This document shows, one piece after another, positions 37,242 through 48,760 of a stretch of DNA of 64,000 nucleotides (position 1 is the first letter of the stretch; the number at the start of each line of letters is the position of its first letter). The notes under the pieces were generated by a model. The model made no database searches, was not told the origin of the DNA, and saw nothing but the letters and a program-made list of their open reading frames with translations. Made by a program: the position numbers and the translations under genes. The stretch is from Neckera pumila (lineage: Eukaryota; Streptophyta; Bryopsida; Hypnales; Neckeraceae). Where the stretch lies: positions 29,454,913 through 29,518,912 of the forward strand of contig OZ018410.1 in NCBI GenBank assembly GCA_963969595.1, given 5' to 3'.

Positions 37242-40174
37242 ATGTCAAATGGCTTGAGCTTAAAAGATGGTAGCTCAGGAGGCAGAAAATCCAAAAAGCT
37301 TCTGAGTTCATTCATATCTCCTATATATGCGGAGATTCCAGAAATAATATTTGACAAAGTGAACCCTATTACGAGGGGAAAATTTGTAGAGAAATATGGC
37401 TTGCACAATGATGACTTTTCTCCAAAACATATTTGTATGGGCACCCACTGCTTTGAAAAAGAAGTGGAACATTGGTTTGGTCCATGTATTAATCAAAATG
37501 AACACAAGTATTGTCATTTAGACAATTAGGAGTTTGTTCGAGAAGTTGAGCGTATTTAGATGATATGTCATCAACGCCCAGGGATGCCAAATAGTTGGCT
37601 CATCAACAAAGCTAAAGCACGGGCAATTACTTGTCAAAAGAAAGGAAAAAAATCAATTGGGCGCATTTTGCTGAGTGGACGATCAGAGACCAACTACGTA
37701 GAATTCAAAGTGAGCAAGAGTTGAAGGAAAGGTGAAGGAAGAACGAGAGGTCCCTTTGGTTTTGGAGTTGGAGGAAGACGAAAAGAAGTCTGTTTTGGAG
37801 GAGGTTGGAGTTCAGTCTATGAAGGCAATGGTGAACAGTCAAAGTCGCAAGGAGGTGGACGAAAGTGTAGCGCAACAGAGGGAGCATTTAGACGTCCTAG
37901 GAAGAGAGTTACCAGCTGCTGAAGTCCAAGTATCAAAGTTGTTGAAGGACAAGGTGGACTCAGGATTGGAGCTCATGAAGGGACAGTCGCAGTTGGAGGA
38001 TCGACGAGAAATGTTTTCTACTGTAGAGTTGCAAATGAAAGAGTTGTGTATAGAACAAGATTGTAAAAATGTTCAGTTATTAGAGCTCCGATCTCAAAGT
38101 CCTATTTCATTAGAAGTTGTTGGAGAGCGGCTTGTTGTATTATAGGCATTGCAGAGAAAAATTGAGTCAAAAGCAAACATGGTCAAAACTTTTGCTGCAA
38201 TGCTTGAAGTAGGAGAACAAGGACACCAAGTAGTTTCACAAAAAATGAAAATTACAAAAGAATCATGGGAAGCAGCTACTAGAGAAGTTGGAGATGTAGA
38301 GACGGCTTAAGGCTGATTTGTGTGCACAATTAGAGTTTATGCAGGCTTGCCACTATCGCCTTGTTCTTGAGCCATCATCGATGCCTTTCGATCAAGTCAG
38401 TGAGGTTGAACTTGACTCTTTGGAGGGGCCACTGTTTATAGCTCCATGTCCATATTGCAGAAAAGGATTTGCTCCAATATGGGATTTGAAGTTGGCTTCT
38501 TGTCAATGTGCCTACCACTCTTACTGTGTTCTTTCTCATTTCTCTACTTCGTTGAGGTGTTTGAATAAGAAGTGTGGCAAAGATCAACATTCAGATTGGT
38601 GGAAGTTTACTGGGGTCAAGAAACCAGTGATAAATGATGTGGGAGTTATTGTACGACCATGGGATGTTCACAGAAGTGAAGCAGCTTTGAAGTCACAAGG
38701 TTAGCTTTCTTTCTTGTATGTGTAGAAGTTTGGAGTCATTGTGAAATTATTGTTTTTTCAAATTGCTTCAATAGAATCCAATTTAATTCACTAGTTAGGA
38801 ATTTGAAGGTTTTATATTTATATAATAATCCTTTGAGTATGTAGTAGTCAATGAAAATCTCTTAAAAGTTGCATTTTTACTACAAAGTTGATGATAAATA
38901 GTTGAAGTCAAATTTAGTTTAGCAAAGTTCCATCAAGTCTCTAGGAAGTTCAAATTAGTCTTTAAATCTTAAATGACTCTTTATAACTTCATATTAGTCC
39001 TCTTGTATAGATGAATCCTTAGACCACTATGTGAGTCCCTACAAGTCCTAAAAGATCCTAACAAGTCAATTGAAGTTCAAAGAGTCCCTAAACAATCAAC
39101 ATTGTCCTTAGAAATCCAAACAAGTCACTTGACGTTCAAAGAGTCCCGAAGTAGTCAACATTGACCTTAGAAATCCAAACAAGTCAATTGAAGTTCATAG
39201 AGTCCCTAAATAGTCACAATATTGTCTTTAGAATCTAAACAAGTCAATTGAAGTTCATAGGGTCCCTAAATAGTCACCATTGTCTTTAAAAATCCAAAGA
39301 AGTCAATGAAGTTGAGAGAGTCCCTCATTGTCTTAAAAATCCAAACAAATCAATTGAAGTTCATAGAGTTCCTAAATAGTCACCATGTCTTTAAACATCC
39401 AAACAAGTAAATTGAAGTTCAAAGAGTCTCTATCAATAATCAATATTGTCTCTTAAAATTATCTAAATAAATCAATTAATGTTCAATGAATCCCTAAAGT
39501 TTGAGTAATTTTATATAAGCCAATAAATGTCAAAAAATAGCTTTTCTAGTTTGCAATGGTCCCTTAAATGTACGTGTTGCTACTTCCATGTCATTATATG
39601 TGTACTTCTACTCTTATAAAAGTGGCTTACATTTTTTCCCTTGCTAATTGTAGATGTTCTTTGCACAGCTGTATCATACAGCACTGTGCAACGTGAAAGG
39701 CAACCCATTCCAACCCGATCAAACACTGTAAGTCCATCTGTTGGAGGGCAAACATTCTCTTCATTGAGACCAAGAGAGGAGGCCAGTTGAGGTCAAATTG
39801 CTCAAGTTCCTGAGCATCTCCAAGCTGTAAGTCTCCTTGAAGCTAAAGTTCATGATACTCAAGTGTATTTAGTAAGCCAATCAGGTGAAAAACAAAGGAA
39901 GCAGCCCAAGAAAGCTTTGGATCTGACTTTGGACACACGTGTAGAGCCATCAAAGAGTATGGATATGTCTTTTGAAGATGATCAATACACTGGTACCTTG
40001 GACCAAGGACGATCAAACAGTGTTAAAGATGTAGAAAATGTACATGATCAAACATGCGATTCCCCTACGAAGAAGCGGAGGAGTGCTCCAAAGAGAACCA
40101 TTCCAGTTGCTTTGAGACAATCTCATGCAAAGATAACACGAGCTGGGAAGGGTGACAAGAGTGCTGTGAAGTGA
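37242..40174 (+). pseudogene. Decayed two-exon gene: coiled coil, RING-like cluster, basic tail (plus)
   Basis: Coding-like text starts at ATG 37,242. It is broken by TAG 37,527, TAG 37,557, frame changes near 37,650, 37,720 and 38,308, TAG 38,143 and TGA 39,788. Order of parts: an unidentified N-terminal part; a Glu/Lys/Gln-rich coiled coil (about 37,690-38,340); then CPYCRKGF ... CQCAYHSYC ... RCLNKKC at about 38,450-38,580, spaced like the cluster in the minus-strand neighbour. An intron of about 950 bp follows, from CAAG/gttagc at 38,700 to tgtag at about 39,651, in phase. The second exon ends in a Lys/Arg-rich tail at 40,174. The retained intron argues against a processed retrocopy. The family is not recognised. 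Confidence 0.7.
39066..39493. repeat. ~59-bp tandem array inside the pseudogene intron
   Basis: About seven to eight degenerate units begin TCAATTGAAGTTCAAAGAGT. They continue with CCCTAAATAGTCA and AAATCCAAACAAG. Unit length varies from about 47 to 64 bp. The array occupies nearly half of the predicted intron. Confidence 0.85.
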
Positions 40175-41580
40175 TATAGGAGTGCTAAAATGAAAGTATA
40201 TTTATTCATCAATTTTTGGTGTTTTCATTATTTTAAAATTTTAAAAATAAACAAAGTATATTGCAGTTTCCTTCAAAGGAACTATAATTTCCTTGTTGAA
40301 AACGGACATCAACTAATTTTCTTTTATTCTTTTTAAAGTGTAGGTAAAAGTTTTGAAGTGTTGCATACCAACAACCTTAGTGGATGCATATTACATGGAG
40401 TTGTTAGAGGCTTGTAGATGCAAAATAATCTTTTTTTTGGTTAAGGATTTAACATTCAAATGTAAGTCATTGGTCACCAGCATGGCATTGTTAGTAGTGT
40501 TTTTTCTTTTTTTTATATAATATGAAAATTGCCATTGCATGTCAATAGGCACTAGCATGGCAATGTAGCATTTTTTCTGTTTAGAAAGTAAGATTTTTCT
40601 CTCTACTAGTTTACTAGCTACTCATTGCATTTGGACATGTGAACTCCAATCGATGCCCATTGCAAGGTGAATGTAGCCACTTTCATTATAATCTAAACTT
40701 TGATATTTATTCAAACTTCATTTTAGATTAAATTAGTTACATTATAACTTTGAAGCAAAAGTGTAATTGCATATAACATGATATTTTGTTGTATAAGTTT
40801 GCACTTCTCAACATTAGTTTCCTCCAATGTCACAAGTTGCTTAAGATTAGAATTATACTCCTAGATCTTACACTTTTTAGCTACTTATTTCACATAATTT
40901 TGATCCAAATTACATGATGGAAATCATTTTATCAAACTCAAGTTTAATCCTAAAAGGACTTACCAAGTCCTATAGATTGATGATATTTTGGGACAATCTT
41001 GCTCATAATTTCTACTGTTGCATCAAAAGAGATTCTTTAAATGTCAAACCAAGTACTTTGAGGGTTCTATACCTACTTCTTTAGAATAGAATCAAAGTAA
41101 ATTAGAGAGACAATCTTGCTTAAAATGCTTGAGTTGGTCCAAATCACACATATATAATGGAAAACTTCATTAAGATGTTACGCTTTTGAAGTAGTGTGCA
41201 TTAAAAGAAAGGTACATTTCACTTTCTTCAATGTACTAGTAGTGTATATTTTAGAAGGTGGTTGCTTTTAGTGACCACTAAATTTTAATTTCAAAAATTT
41301 GTAACTTACCCCTCAAAGGTCAAAAAAATATGAAACGCCTTGGATTACATGCCAATTCCATTTTTCTTCCTACAAAGATTTACTAAAAATTATTTCAAGA
41401 AGTTTAGCTTCCATGAAAAGGCAATCAAGTCTTAAATGGTTGCTTATATGAAACTGTAAGTGATTACTAGCTAACTTCAAGTTCCGAAACGAGAACATTG
41501 ATGTCATTCATGTCTACTAGCTAGTTCACAAAACTTTCTCTTTAATGAACAGTCTCATGTTTTCTGGAGTATGTTCAATA
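40175..41580. other. AT-rich spacer
   Basis: No gene was seen. 41,280-41,440 shares sequence with 34,350-34,520: both contain ATATGAAACG(A/C)CTTGG and TATTTCAAGAAGTTT. A dispersed repeat fragment is therefore present. Confidence 0.5.
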
Positions 41581-42303
41581 TTACACATCTTTCAGCATTT
41601 GCATCTTCATAATTATGATCAGAAAGTAATAAGAACTCGGCAAGTCAAGCCACTCCCAAGCTTCTTCGCAATGTGGCGCAATCACCGTGATACAGAGAGC
41701 CTTAAAAGACCAAAATGAGCTATTGCTGATGCTCAAGTTCATGGAAATCCCAGCTTCTCTTGCGTTCAATTCTTCTATGTCACTCTTCTCCTATACGTGC
41801 AATTGTCAAGAGTAGGTATACAAGATTAATGTTCGTCTAATGAATTTCAATAAAGTTGCCAAAGAATAGACATAAATTTGAGCCATCTAAAGAACTTGAA
41901 ATTGCACAACACATTCTTGGGCTATTGAATTAAAACTTACAGTTAAACTATTTATTGAGATTCTTGAAGGTAGTGCTACATGTTGGGTCACATCATCCAC
42001 TTGCAACTGTCCTCCGCAAATTGTTAATGTTTTTCTCTCATTCTTCTGATCTATACTTAGTGATACTTCCGTTTCACTTATTGATTGCTTTTCACTTTCC
42101 TTATTGGGAGACGATTTCTTCTCACCTATACCCTTTGTACAAAGTGAGTTTCTATCATCAGCTGATAATATGACGAAAATAAATCCACCCTTACTAAGAG
42201 CTTTTCTATTGCACAATGTTATTACAAATGTCTTGTGTATTTGACATACACGACTCATAGAAGCAAATAATCTTAATTTTTTCAATTTAGTATAAATAAG
42301 CAT
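41581..42303 (-). CDS. Possible two-exon hypothetical protein
   Basis: ATG at 42,303 opens 121 codons to 41,941, followed by a strong donor (ACT/gtaagt). A GTATAG acceptor at 41,791 leads in phase 0 into 69 codons and a stop at 41,581-41,583, giving 190 residues. The middle is charged and Ser/Lys-rich. The end contains an unremarkable hydrophobic stretch. I recognise no domain. The setting, among decayed frames on the same strand, makes a gene remnant or transposon part equally possible. Confidence 0.3.
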
Positions 42304-42484
42304 CTGTTATGGAATGAAAGGCATAACTTCTAAAGGATGAATCAATACATCACAAATCCAAGTTTAGGGTTTGTATTGGAGGGGCCAGTGTATCTAGCCC
42401 CCCCAAAAGGCCCCACTAAATAGCAGGGTCATGTAAAAGTGCTTAAGTAGAACAAACATCAATCTTGCATAAGCAAAACTAACA

Positions 42485-43270
42485 TCAATCTTCAAGGTCC
42501 AATTGTTGCCGAATGCGCTGTTCTGCAGGATATGGAAGCGCATAGACAGGGAGGTTTCCTTGGACTCGATGGTCTTGAGGCAACATTGGAAACTTTAAAT
42601 CGATCACATGTTTGACATGCAACATTTGCACACAAGACTTGTTAAGGTAAATATAATTTTGTTCTCCACTCCCCCACTTTTGATAGTAATGGCCATGCAC
42701 CACTTAATCGCCTACCAAAAACTCTTCACCCCAGACACTATTGTAGTTGTTATCAATAGTATACATTGGTTTAACACACACTAGAAGCTCAAAATCAACA
42801 CCGTCAAGATTGTTAGGTTCAGCAGCAGTTGCAAAATTATCTCCAAGCTCAAGGCAACCACCAAGCATGGTTTCTGCAGCCAATGCATCCAAATCAAAAT
42901 GACCACGTTCCAAATAGACCTATGATATAGCATCCCTAACATAAACAGCTTTTTCAGCTACCAATAACTCAACACTCTAATCGAAAGTCCAAAGACAATT
43001 CACACATGCTGTCCAATTACAATCCAAGCAAAAATCACAAAAGCAAGCAAGAGATTTCACAAACAAATTGTTTAGATCAGAAGGACCTTTCGATCTCACT
43101 GAGTGTAGGTCTTGACAACCTTTGACTGGTTCAATCAGATACTCCTCATCTCTGCAAACATCCATTTCATTGATATGCCAAAAAAACCTATTCACATGCC
43201 TTCAGTCCCCAGAGTAGGAAGTCTTCTGCTTGTGACTACGCAACATAAGCTCCAAACCCGATCATCCTTA
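42485..43270 (-). pseudogene. Decayed coding frame, transposon-like setting
   Basis: A single minus-strand frame reads as protein for about 260 codons and ends at the stop at 42,485-42,487. Internal stops are TAA 42,704, TAG 42,920, TAG 42,977 and at least one TGA near 43,205. Beyond about 43,210 other frames look more coding, suggesting indels. Text such as CFCDFCLDCNW and LKFPMLPQDHR is not compositional noise, but I cannot name the family. Each internal stop is one C-to-T change from a sense codon (CAA, CAG or CGA). Confidence 0.5.
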
Positions 43271-45904
43271 AAATCAAAAGAACCAATTTCACAACACCAA
43301 GGTTTTCAAAATCATGTGAAACACATCCAACCATTGATCCAATTCCTTCTCCTCCACTGCGGACTCCAAGTACTCATCACCAACGTAATGCACTAGCAAT
43401 CCGCAGCAAGAGACGGTTCTTGAAGTTTTTCAAATACGGATGGACAGTGAAACAATAAGAGCATCTTTCACACTAGCATTCTGGAGCAATAGTCGATTTC
43501 AATGCAGCATGTCAAAAATTGCAAAAAGTCAGGCAAAAGAAAGTTTACTTTAGGGCGCTAATTAGCTCATTCTGTAGCTTTACCACATCCAAATCATGTT
43601 TCCGCTCACAACCAAATACCCTTAGAAATGACTTCAACTAAGACCAAACCATGATTGCATTAAAACAACAGGTAGAAACTATCAAGGTTGTATGCCAGTG
43701 ATCTCGAGACTTTCAATTGGGAAGACTTTCAATTGGGAAAACCTACTGGCCACATAGAGTCTGTTATGTACGTCAAGTTTAGGAATAGAAATACTCTTCC
43801 TGAAGGTGCTCAGTCAAAATCAGGGCTTGATAAAATCACTTGAATCCTGAACAAGGCTAGCATATGGTAATGCACACAATTGGCTCCTACCAAGCCTACT
43901 ATAATTTTCCGATTCACATCCTAACAATACATGAAATCTCCATGGAATCAATATCTGCAATGAAATTTAGATTCTTGATACTTTACTTGCAAGCTCCTCA
44001 AGGTGTGTCAATGAAGAAGGTCACCTACAAACATCCATGATCGCACCCTGCATTGGCATACTACAGCTTGCAACGCATAAGAGTACCCTTCCGATCCGGA
44101 TAGCCAAATGAGAACCAGGGATCAATCCAATCCAGACTCCAAACTTGGCTTTTCTCAAAGGTCGGCAAATCAGGCATGCCGATGAGAAAAGTAGCCATAA
44201 TGGCCATGACGTCTATGCAGGCTGGCAAAGAGTTTGCAATGCACCTGCTTTGGCCAGACGCCCTCTCCATTGGCTATCGGCAACCACCCCTCGCCGCCAG
44301 ACATACAATTCGTATTCAATGCCCTCCCCTGGCCCGCTTCATGCGCGTTGCGCCTGCATGCAGCAACAACAAAGGACAAACGAACTAGACAATATATGGT
44401 GCATGCAGTTCATCTGAGGAGAAAGAAATGACTGCCTGTGAACAATCGGGTGAATTAATGCAGTATCGACGGACAGTATGATTTCTGCAAATGCATATCC
44501 TCCTTCCAATAGAAGAAAGGCGGAATCGTGCTAACTCTAGCTGCAAACTTCCACACGCTGCTCGCCAAGTGCGCACTACGCACGCAATACATGAAGTAGA
44601 CCTACAGACCTCAAAATTGTGAAGTTAATGCAAATTGCAACCAAGTCGGAGAGCAGTTACAATTTGAGGTTCTACTGCTACCATTCTTCCACATTTTCCA
44701 ACATTCTTGGCTACCATATCAACTGGGATTCTCCTATCTCGTATCCCAGAGAGAAGCTAATGCAGGTTTGGTCCAGATCTTTGTTAAACCCGAATTTCTT
44801 CAACACCCAAATTTTGGCCTCCAAGATCTGGATTCTTAACAAATTATGGTTAGCCTTGACCCAGAACCTGTGGCGGCCTTTGGAAATCTCCGCAGCAAGG
44901 ACTACAAGACAATTAAAACACAAAGTGGTCATTTAATATCCAACAGTTACTTATCACAAAGTGGTCTAAAGTATACTAATAATAAAATAATAATATTTAG
45001 TGTTTCTTATCCTATGCAGGACTCATTGTAATTCTCATTTGGTTAACAAATAACTTAGTGTTCAATTTGACATTCAATTTTGATAACATTAGTGGTATTC
45101 TTAATACTCCATGTGAACATTAATACTACTAAAAACTAGGACTTCGTGTTGCTCCACACATCCGTCAAAGATTGCATTGCAAATAAGTGATATTGATTCT
45201 TACTTATTATTTATCTTTTTAAAGAAAAATTCCATCAACACCAACAGAGAAAGAACCATTGCACACATACAAACATATGCAAATACAATTTTTTATTTTT
45301 TTATTTTCATTTATTATTTTGTTTTTCTTCCAGTGACAACGCCATTGACTAAAATTTCATACTCCACTCCAAGTAAACCCTCTTTCATCATGGAATTACA
45401 AAAGTTGAAAAATAAGTCTTTGAGCTAATTCAAAATATGACTTCAAGATTTCAAATTTTATCATTAGTGGTAAATATTTTGTTTTTGTGTTCTTTCTTAT
45501 ATAAATATATGGAATAGAACCTCATATATTTACCTTTCCAAAGAAGGCTCTCAGCACTACTATAGTGGAGTTTATTGATCACAATAATACTGACCTAAAA
45601 TAAATTTTCACAATGCAACCACAAACCAATTTCACGCAAGAATGAAAAAAAAGGTATGCATATCCAATTTGTATCCTCAATGTAATTGCACCTATCTACA
45701 TTTGTCCAACATTACAACATATTAGAGATTGAAATGTTGAATTGATGTAGATAAAGATGCAATTGGATTGAAGGTTCATAATGGATATGTACACCATACA
45801 TCTCAAAAATAATACCTTTGTCTTTATTATATTATGACTTTTGCTATAATATTGCAATTTCATATGAACTTCACAATGTACCAAGAAGTGGTTGCACATC
45901 CCTG
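43271..45904. other. Spacer with a GC-richer island
   Basis: About 44,050-44,600 is clearly richer in GC than its surroundings. It is open for 60-90 codons in several frames on both strands, none recognisable. It may be a remnant of an exon or promoter. The rest is AT-rich with no gene seen. Confidence 0.45.
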
Positions 45905-45910
45905 TGAGTG

Positions 45911-45941
45911 CCCCCCGCCCCCCCCCCCCCCCCCCCCCCCC
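45911..45941 (+). repeat. 31-nt C homopolymer
   Basis: A run of 31 bases is all cytosine except one G at 45,917. A run this long is unstable and may also be an assembly weak point. Confidence 0.9.
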
Positions 45942-46009
45942 AAGTGAAAAATCAGCACCCATCGGATGAGATTAAAAAAACCTAAAACTACCCTCAACTG
46001 CCGTGCGAT

Positions 46010-46290
46010 GCAAGTTAAGAAAATAATAGCCATGCTATTTGAAAAGAAAACAATAATCCCTTTAAAAAATCAATAGCCTTGCAATTCAATAACTATAAGA
46101 TTCGACTTGAAGAAAAAAAAAATGAAGAATGAAAAATCAATAGCCAGGCGATTTGAAAAGAAAACAATATACCCTTTCTCAAAAATCAACAACCATGCGA
46201 TTCAAAAGGAAAACAGTACCCACCCTTGAAAAATCAATAGCTATGCGATTTGAAAAGAAAACAAAAACCATGTGGTTTAATTTGACTTGA
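46010..46290. repeat. Degenerate ~57-bp tandem array
   Basis: The phrases AAATCAATAGCCATGCGATT and TGAAAAGAAAACAATA recur four to five times with substitutions and length changes. No reading frame is conserved. Confidence 0.75.
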
Positions 46291-47394
46291 AGAAGAAGCT
46301 GTTAGTATTTGCGCGCACTTGCCCTATAACTTATTCGGTGGCAATAAAGTTTATCAACAAAATGATCACACCTCTCAAAATTTCATTTTAGTTTAATGCA
46401 ATTTTATATTCTTAAGAGTAATTCATTAATTTTGATTATAATTGTAGATTTCAAAAAGGGTTTACATTGTATCAAAATAACTACATCATCAATTGTGAAG
46501 GTTTAAGAGACCATAGTTGAATTTGCTTATTAATGCTACATTGCAACCACGGCGGAAAAGTTAATAGCATAGAAGATGACAATTCTAACAAGAAGGAAGA
46601 AAGACAAAGAAAAACCTCCTACACCTCCACAACAAGGTTTAAAAAAAATTGAACATCAAATTTAAATATAAAATATTTAAAATGTTATTTAAATTTAACA
46701 TTTTGAAATGCATTTAAAAAGTAGAAATGACAAGATTTCTTTTTTAATGAAATATGAATGATAATTGTTTTTTATACAATAGTGATGATTAATTTAAATC
46801 ATATTGTTACTATCTTGATATTTGATGTATTGAATGGACAACAATTTATAAAAGTTGTTGAATCAAAGTACTTAATTTTTAATTTAATTTATTACAATAC
46901 CTAAGGAACATGTTTTTGGGGTGGTGTCATTGTACATCTCCAACAATACTTGTAAAAAGATGAATATTGAAAGAAAAAAATAGACACCAAAAACAATGTA
47001 CATTTCAAAGTTGATACTCATGATGTCAAAGAAGATATAAAATAATTGGAAGTTACATCTGATTTTAATTAGTTATATATTTTTCAATTTAAAAAAATAT
47101 TATATATTATGGCATGCACTTATTACTGATATATTATTTTATATTATTCAAAGACATTCAACTATTGAACTTAACTACAATATATTTGATTTGATATTAA
47201 TTATTAATCAATATGAAATAATGACTATCTTAGTTTAAATGGATTTTAAATTTATTTGCAAAATTCTTATGAAGATTATCTTCTTCTTTGATATAACACT
47301 GACGATCAATATGTGTGCAATCACAACTTTGAACTTGTTGTAATGGAAGTTTGAGAAGCTATTGAAAAGGTATAGAAATTCAGTAAAATAAATA
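46291..47394. other. AT-rich spacer, no gene seen
   Basis: Very AT-rich, with no open frame of interest and no recognisable element. Confidence 0.55.
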
Positions 47395-47619
47395 CTTCCT
47401 CTATCTCAAAACAATCTTCTGGTTGGACTATATGTTTGGGATTTTTTTGATGAAAATAACATTACTTATTTCAACCCATTTTGAGCTATAAGTAGAGTTC
47501 AACGCACTCTTATTGTCCTAAAACTTTGAGTTTTGTAGGCCTTTTCAAAGTGCAATATTAAACTTATTTGCAATAAAATTAAGAGGAACCAGAAGATCAT
47601 TTTTGGAACAAAGAGGGAG
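47395..47619. mobile_element. Stowaway-like MITE, 225 bp
   Basis: Flanked by TA at 47,393-47,394 and 47,620-47,621. The left end CTTCCTCTATCTCAAAACAA and right end TTGGAACAAAGAGGGAG are inverted counterparts. A second inner pair, TCTTCTGG and CCAGAAGA, extends the palindrome. TA duplication and a CTCCC-type terminus fit the Stowaway group. Confidence 0.75.
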
Positions 47620-47717
47620 TACAAGATTTTATTAATATAACTATATTTATTCAATGCTTGAATATATTATTCTACAAAGAAAAGAATATTGATTATTGCT
47701 ATGAATTTGGGGATCTT

Positions 47718-47933
47718 GTAGGAACTGTTTTGGGTGAGGCACGATAGCAAGCGAAGTTAGTGGACTATGTCATTGTGCTGGATGATATTGAAGATGGAAA
47801 TGCATGTCCTACCTTGAGTCCTACCTGGTTGGTGGAGAGTGATGGTGCGGGGACTGCAAAAAATGCATCTGCTCCTATTTATATTCAATTGGTTTATGGT
47901 GACCGTGATGCACATAATAGTCTTTTAGTGTAA
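47718..47933 (+). pseudogene. Short coding remnant
   Basis: A frame from 47,718 reads protein-like for 71 codons to TAA 47,931, with one internal TAG at 47,745. It contains LVDYVIVLDDIEDG and a Tyr/Ile-rich end. GTAG just upstream could be a splice acceptor. It lies immediately after a MITE. The family is not recognised. Confidence 0.3.
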
Positions 47934-48760
47934 TTTTGATCATTGAAACACTTCTTGTGTTTCATGTAAAACGTTTCATGTAAAACGTTTCATGCAATAT
48001 AAGGAAATGAAAATCATTTCCGGCCAATTACAATGTGCCACATGTACAAAGTTTATTCTCTAACTACCTTACTATTGCATTTGTACACTTTCTTATACAA
48101 TCACCTCAAAAGTGGCAGTAACTGCCATTTTCATATTGCAATTTCATATGAACTTCACATGATTTGAAATTACGATGACTTTTCAAAGGTTATGATTTCA
48201 AAAAAATTACAATCTTACAAAACTTTTAAAATTCATTTTATTCTTGGATTTTCTTGTACTTCCTTAAATTGCAACTGCTTTGAAGATATAACTCTAAAAA
48301 GGGATTGAAATTTCAAATCATATGAAGTTTGTGTGAAAGTCGCATCTAGTGCAATATTGAAGTTCATTACCAAAAGTAACAAGAACATCATATATGACAA
48401 TGACATGAAGACTTTTTGAAACGTAACTCAATATGCTATAGGCATCATGGCAATATAACAAGGCTTTTTTTTTTCATTTTTAAAGAAGTGCCATAGTGGC
48501 AATATTAAATTTTGCAGTGGTGCTTCAAATTTCAACATTCATCCATATCAAATAGAAAATATGCATACTACATGTCTATAATTTGGTTTTCATCCACAAT
48601 CTGGCGATTTCATCTAATTTTTTTTTAATTTTAATTTTTTTTGGCAATTTCATCCAAGTTTTTTGCCATTTTTTTTACCAGTATTTAGCCAATTAATTTT
48701 TTCTGGTGCAATCTGGCACCAGAAAGCCAAAAAAAAACCCTTTATATAAGCAAAGCTCTT
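47934..48760. other. AT-rich spacer, no gene seen
   Basis: No coding frame. Several short T-rich runs, and a doubled phrase GTAAAACGTTTCATG near 47,970. Confidence 0.5.

Noticed and set aside
39066..39493. CRISPR-like array of regular repeats
   Set aside because: Units are degenerate, contiguous and without unique spacers, in a eukaryotic intron; it is an ordinary tandem repeat.
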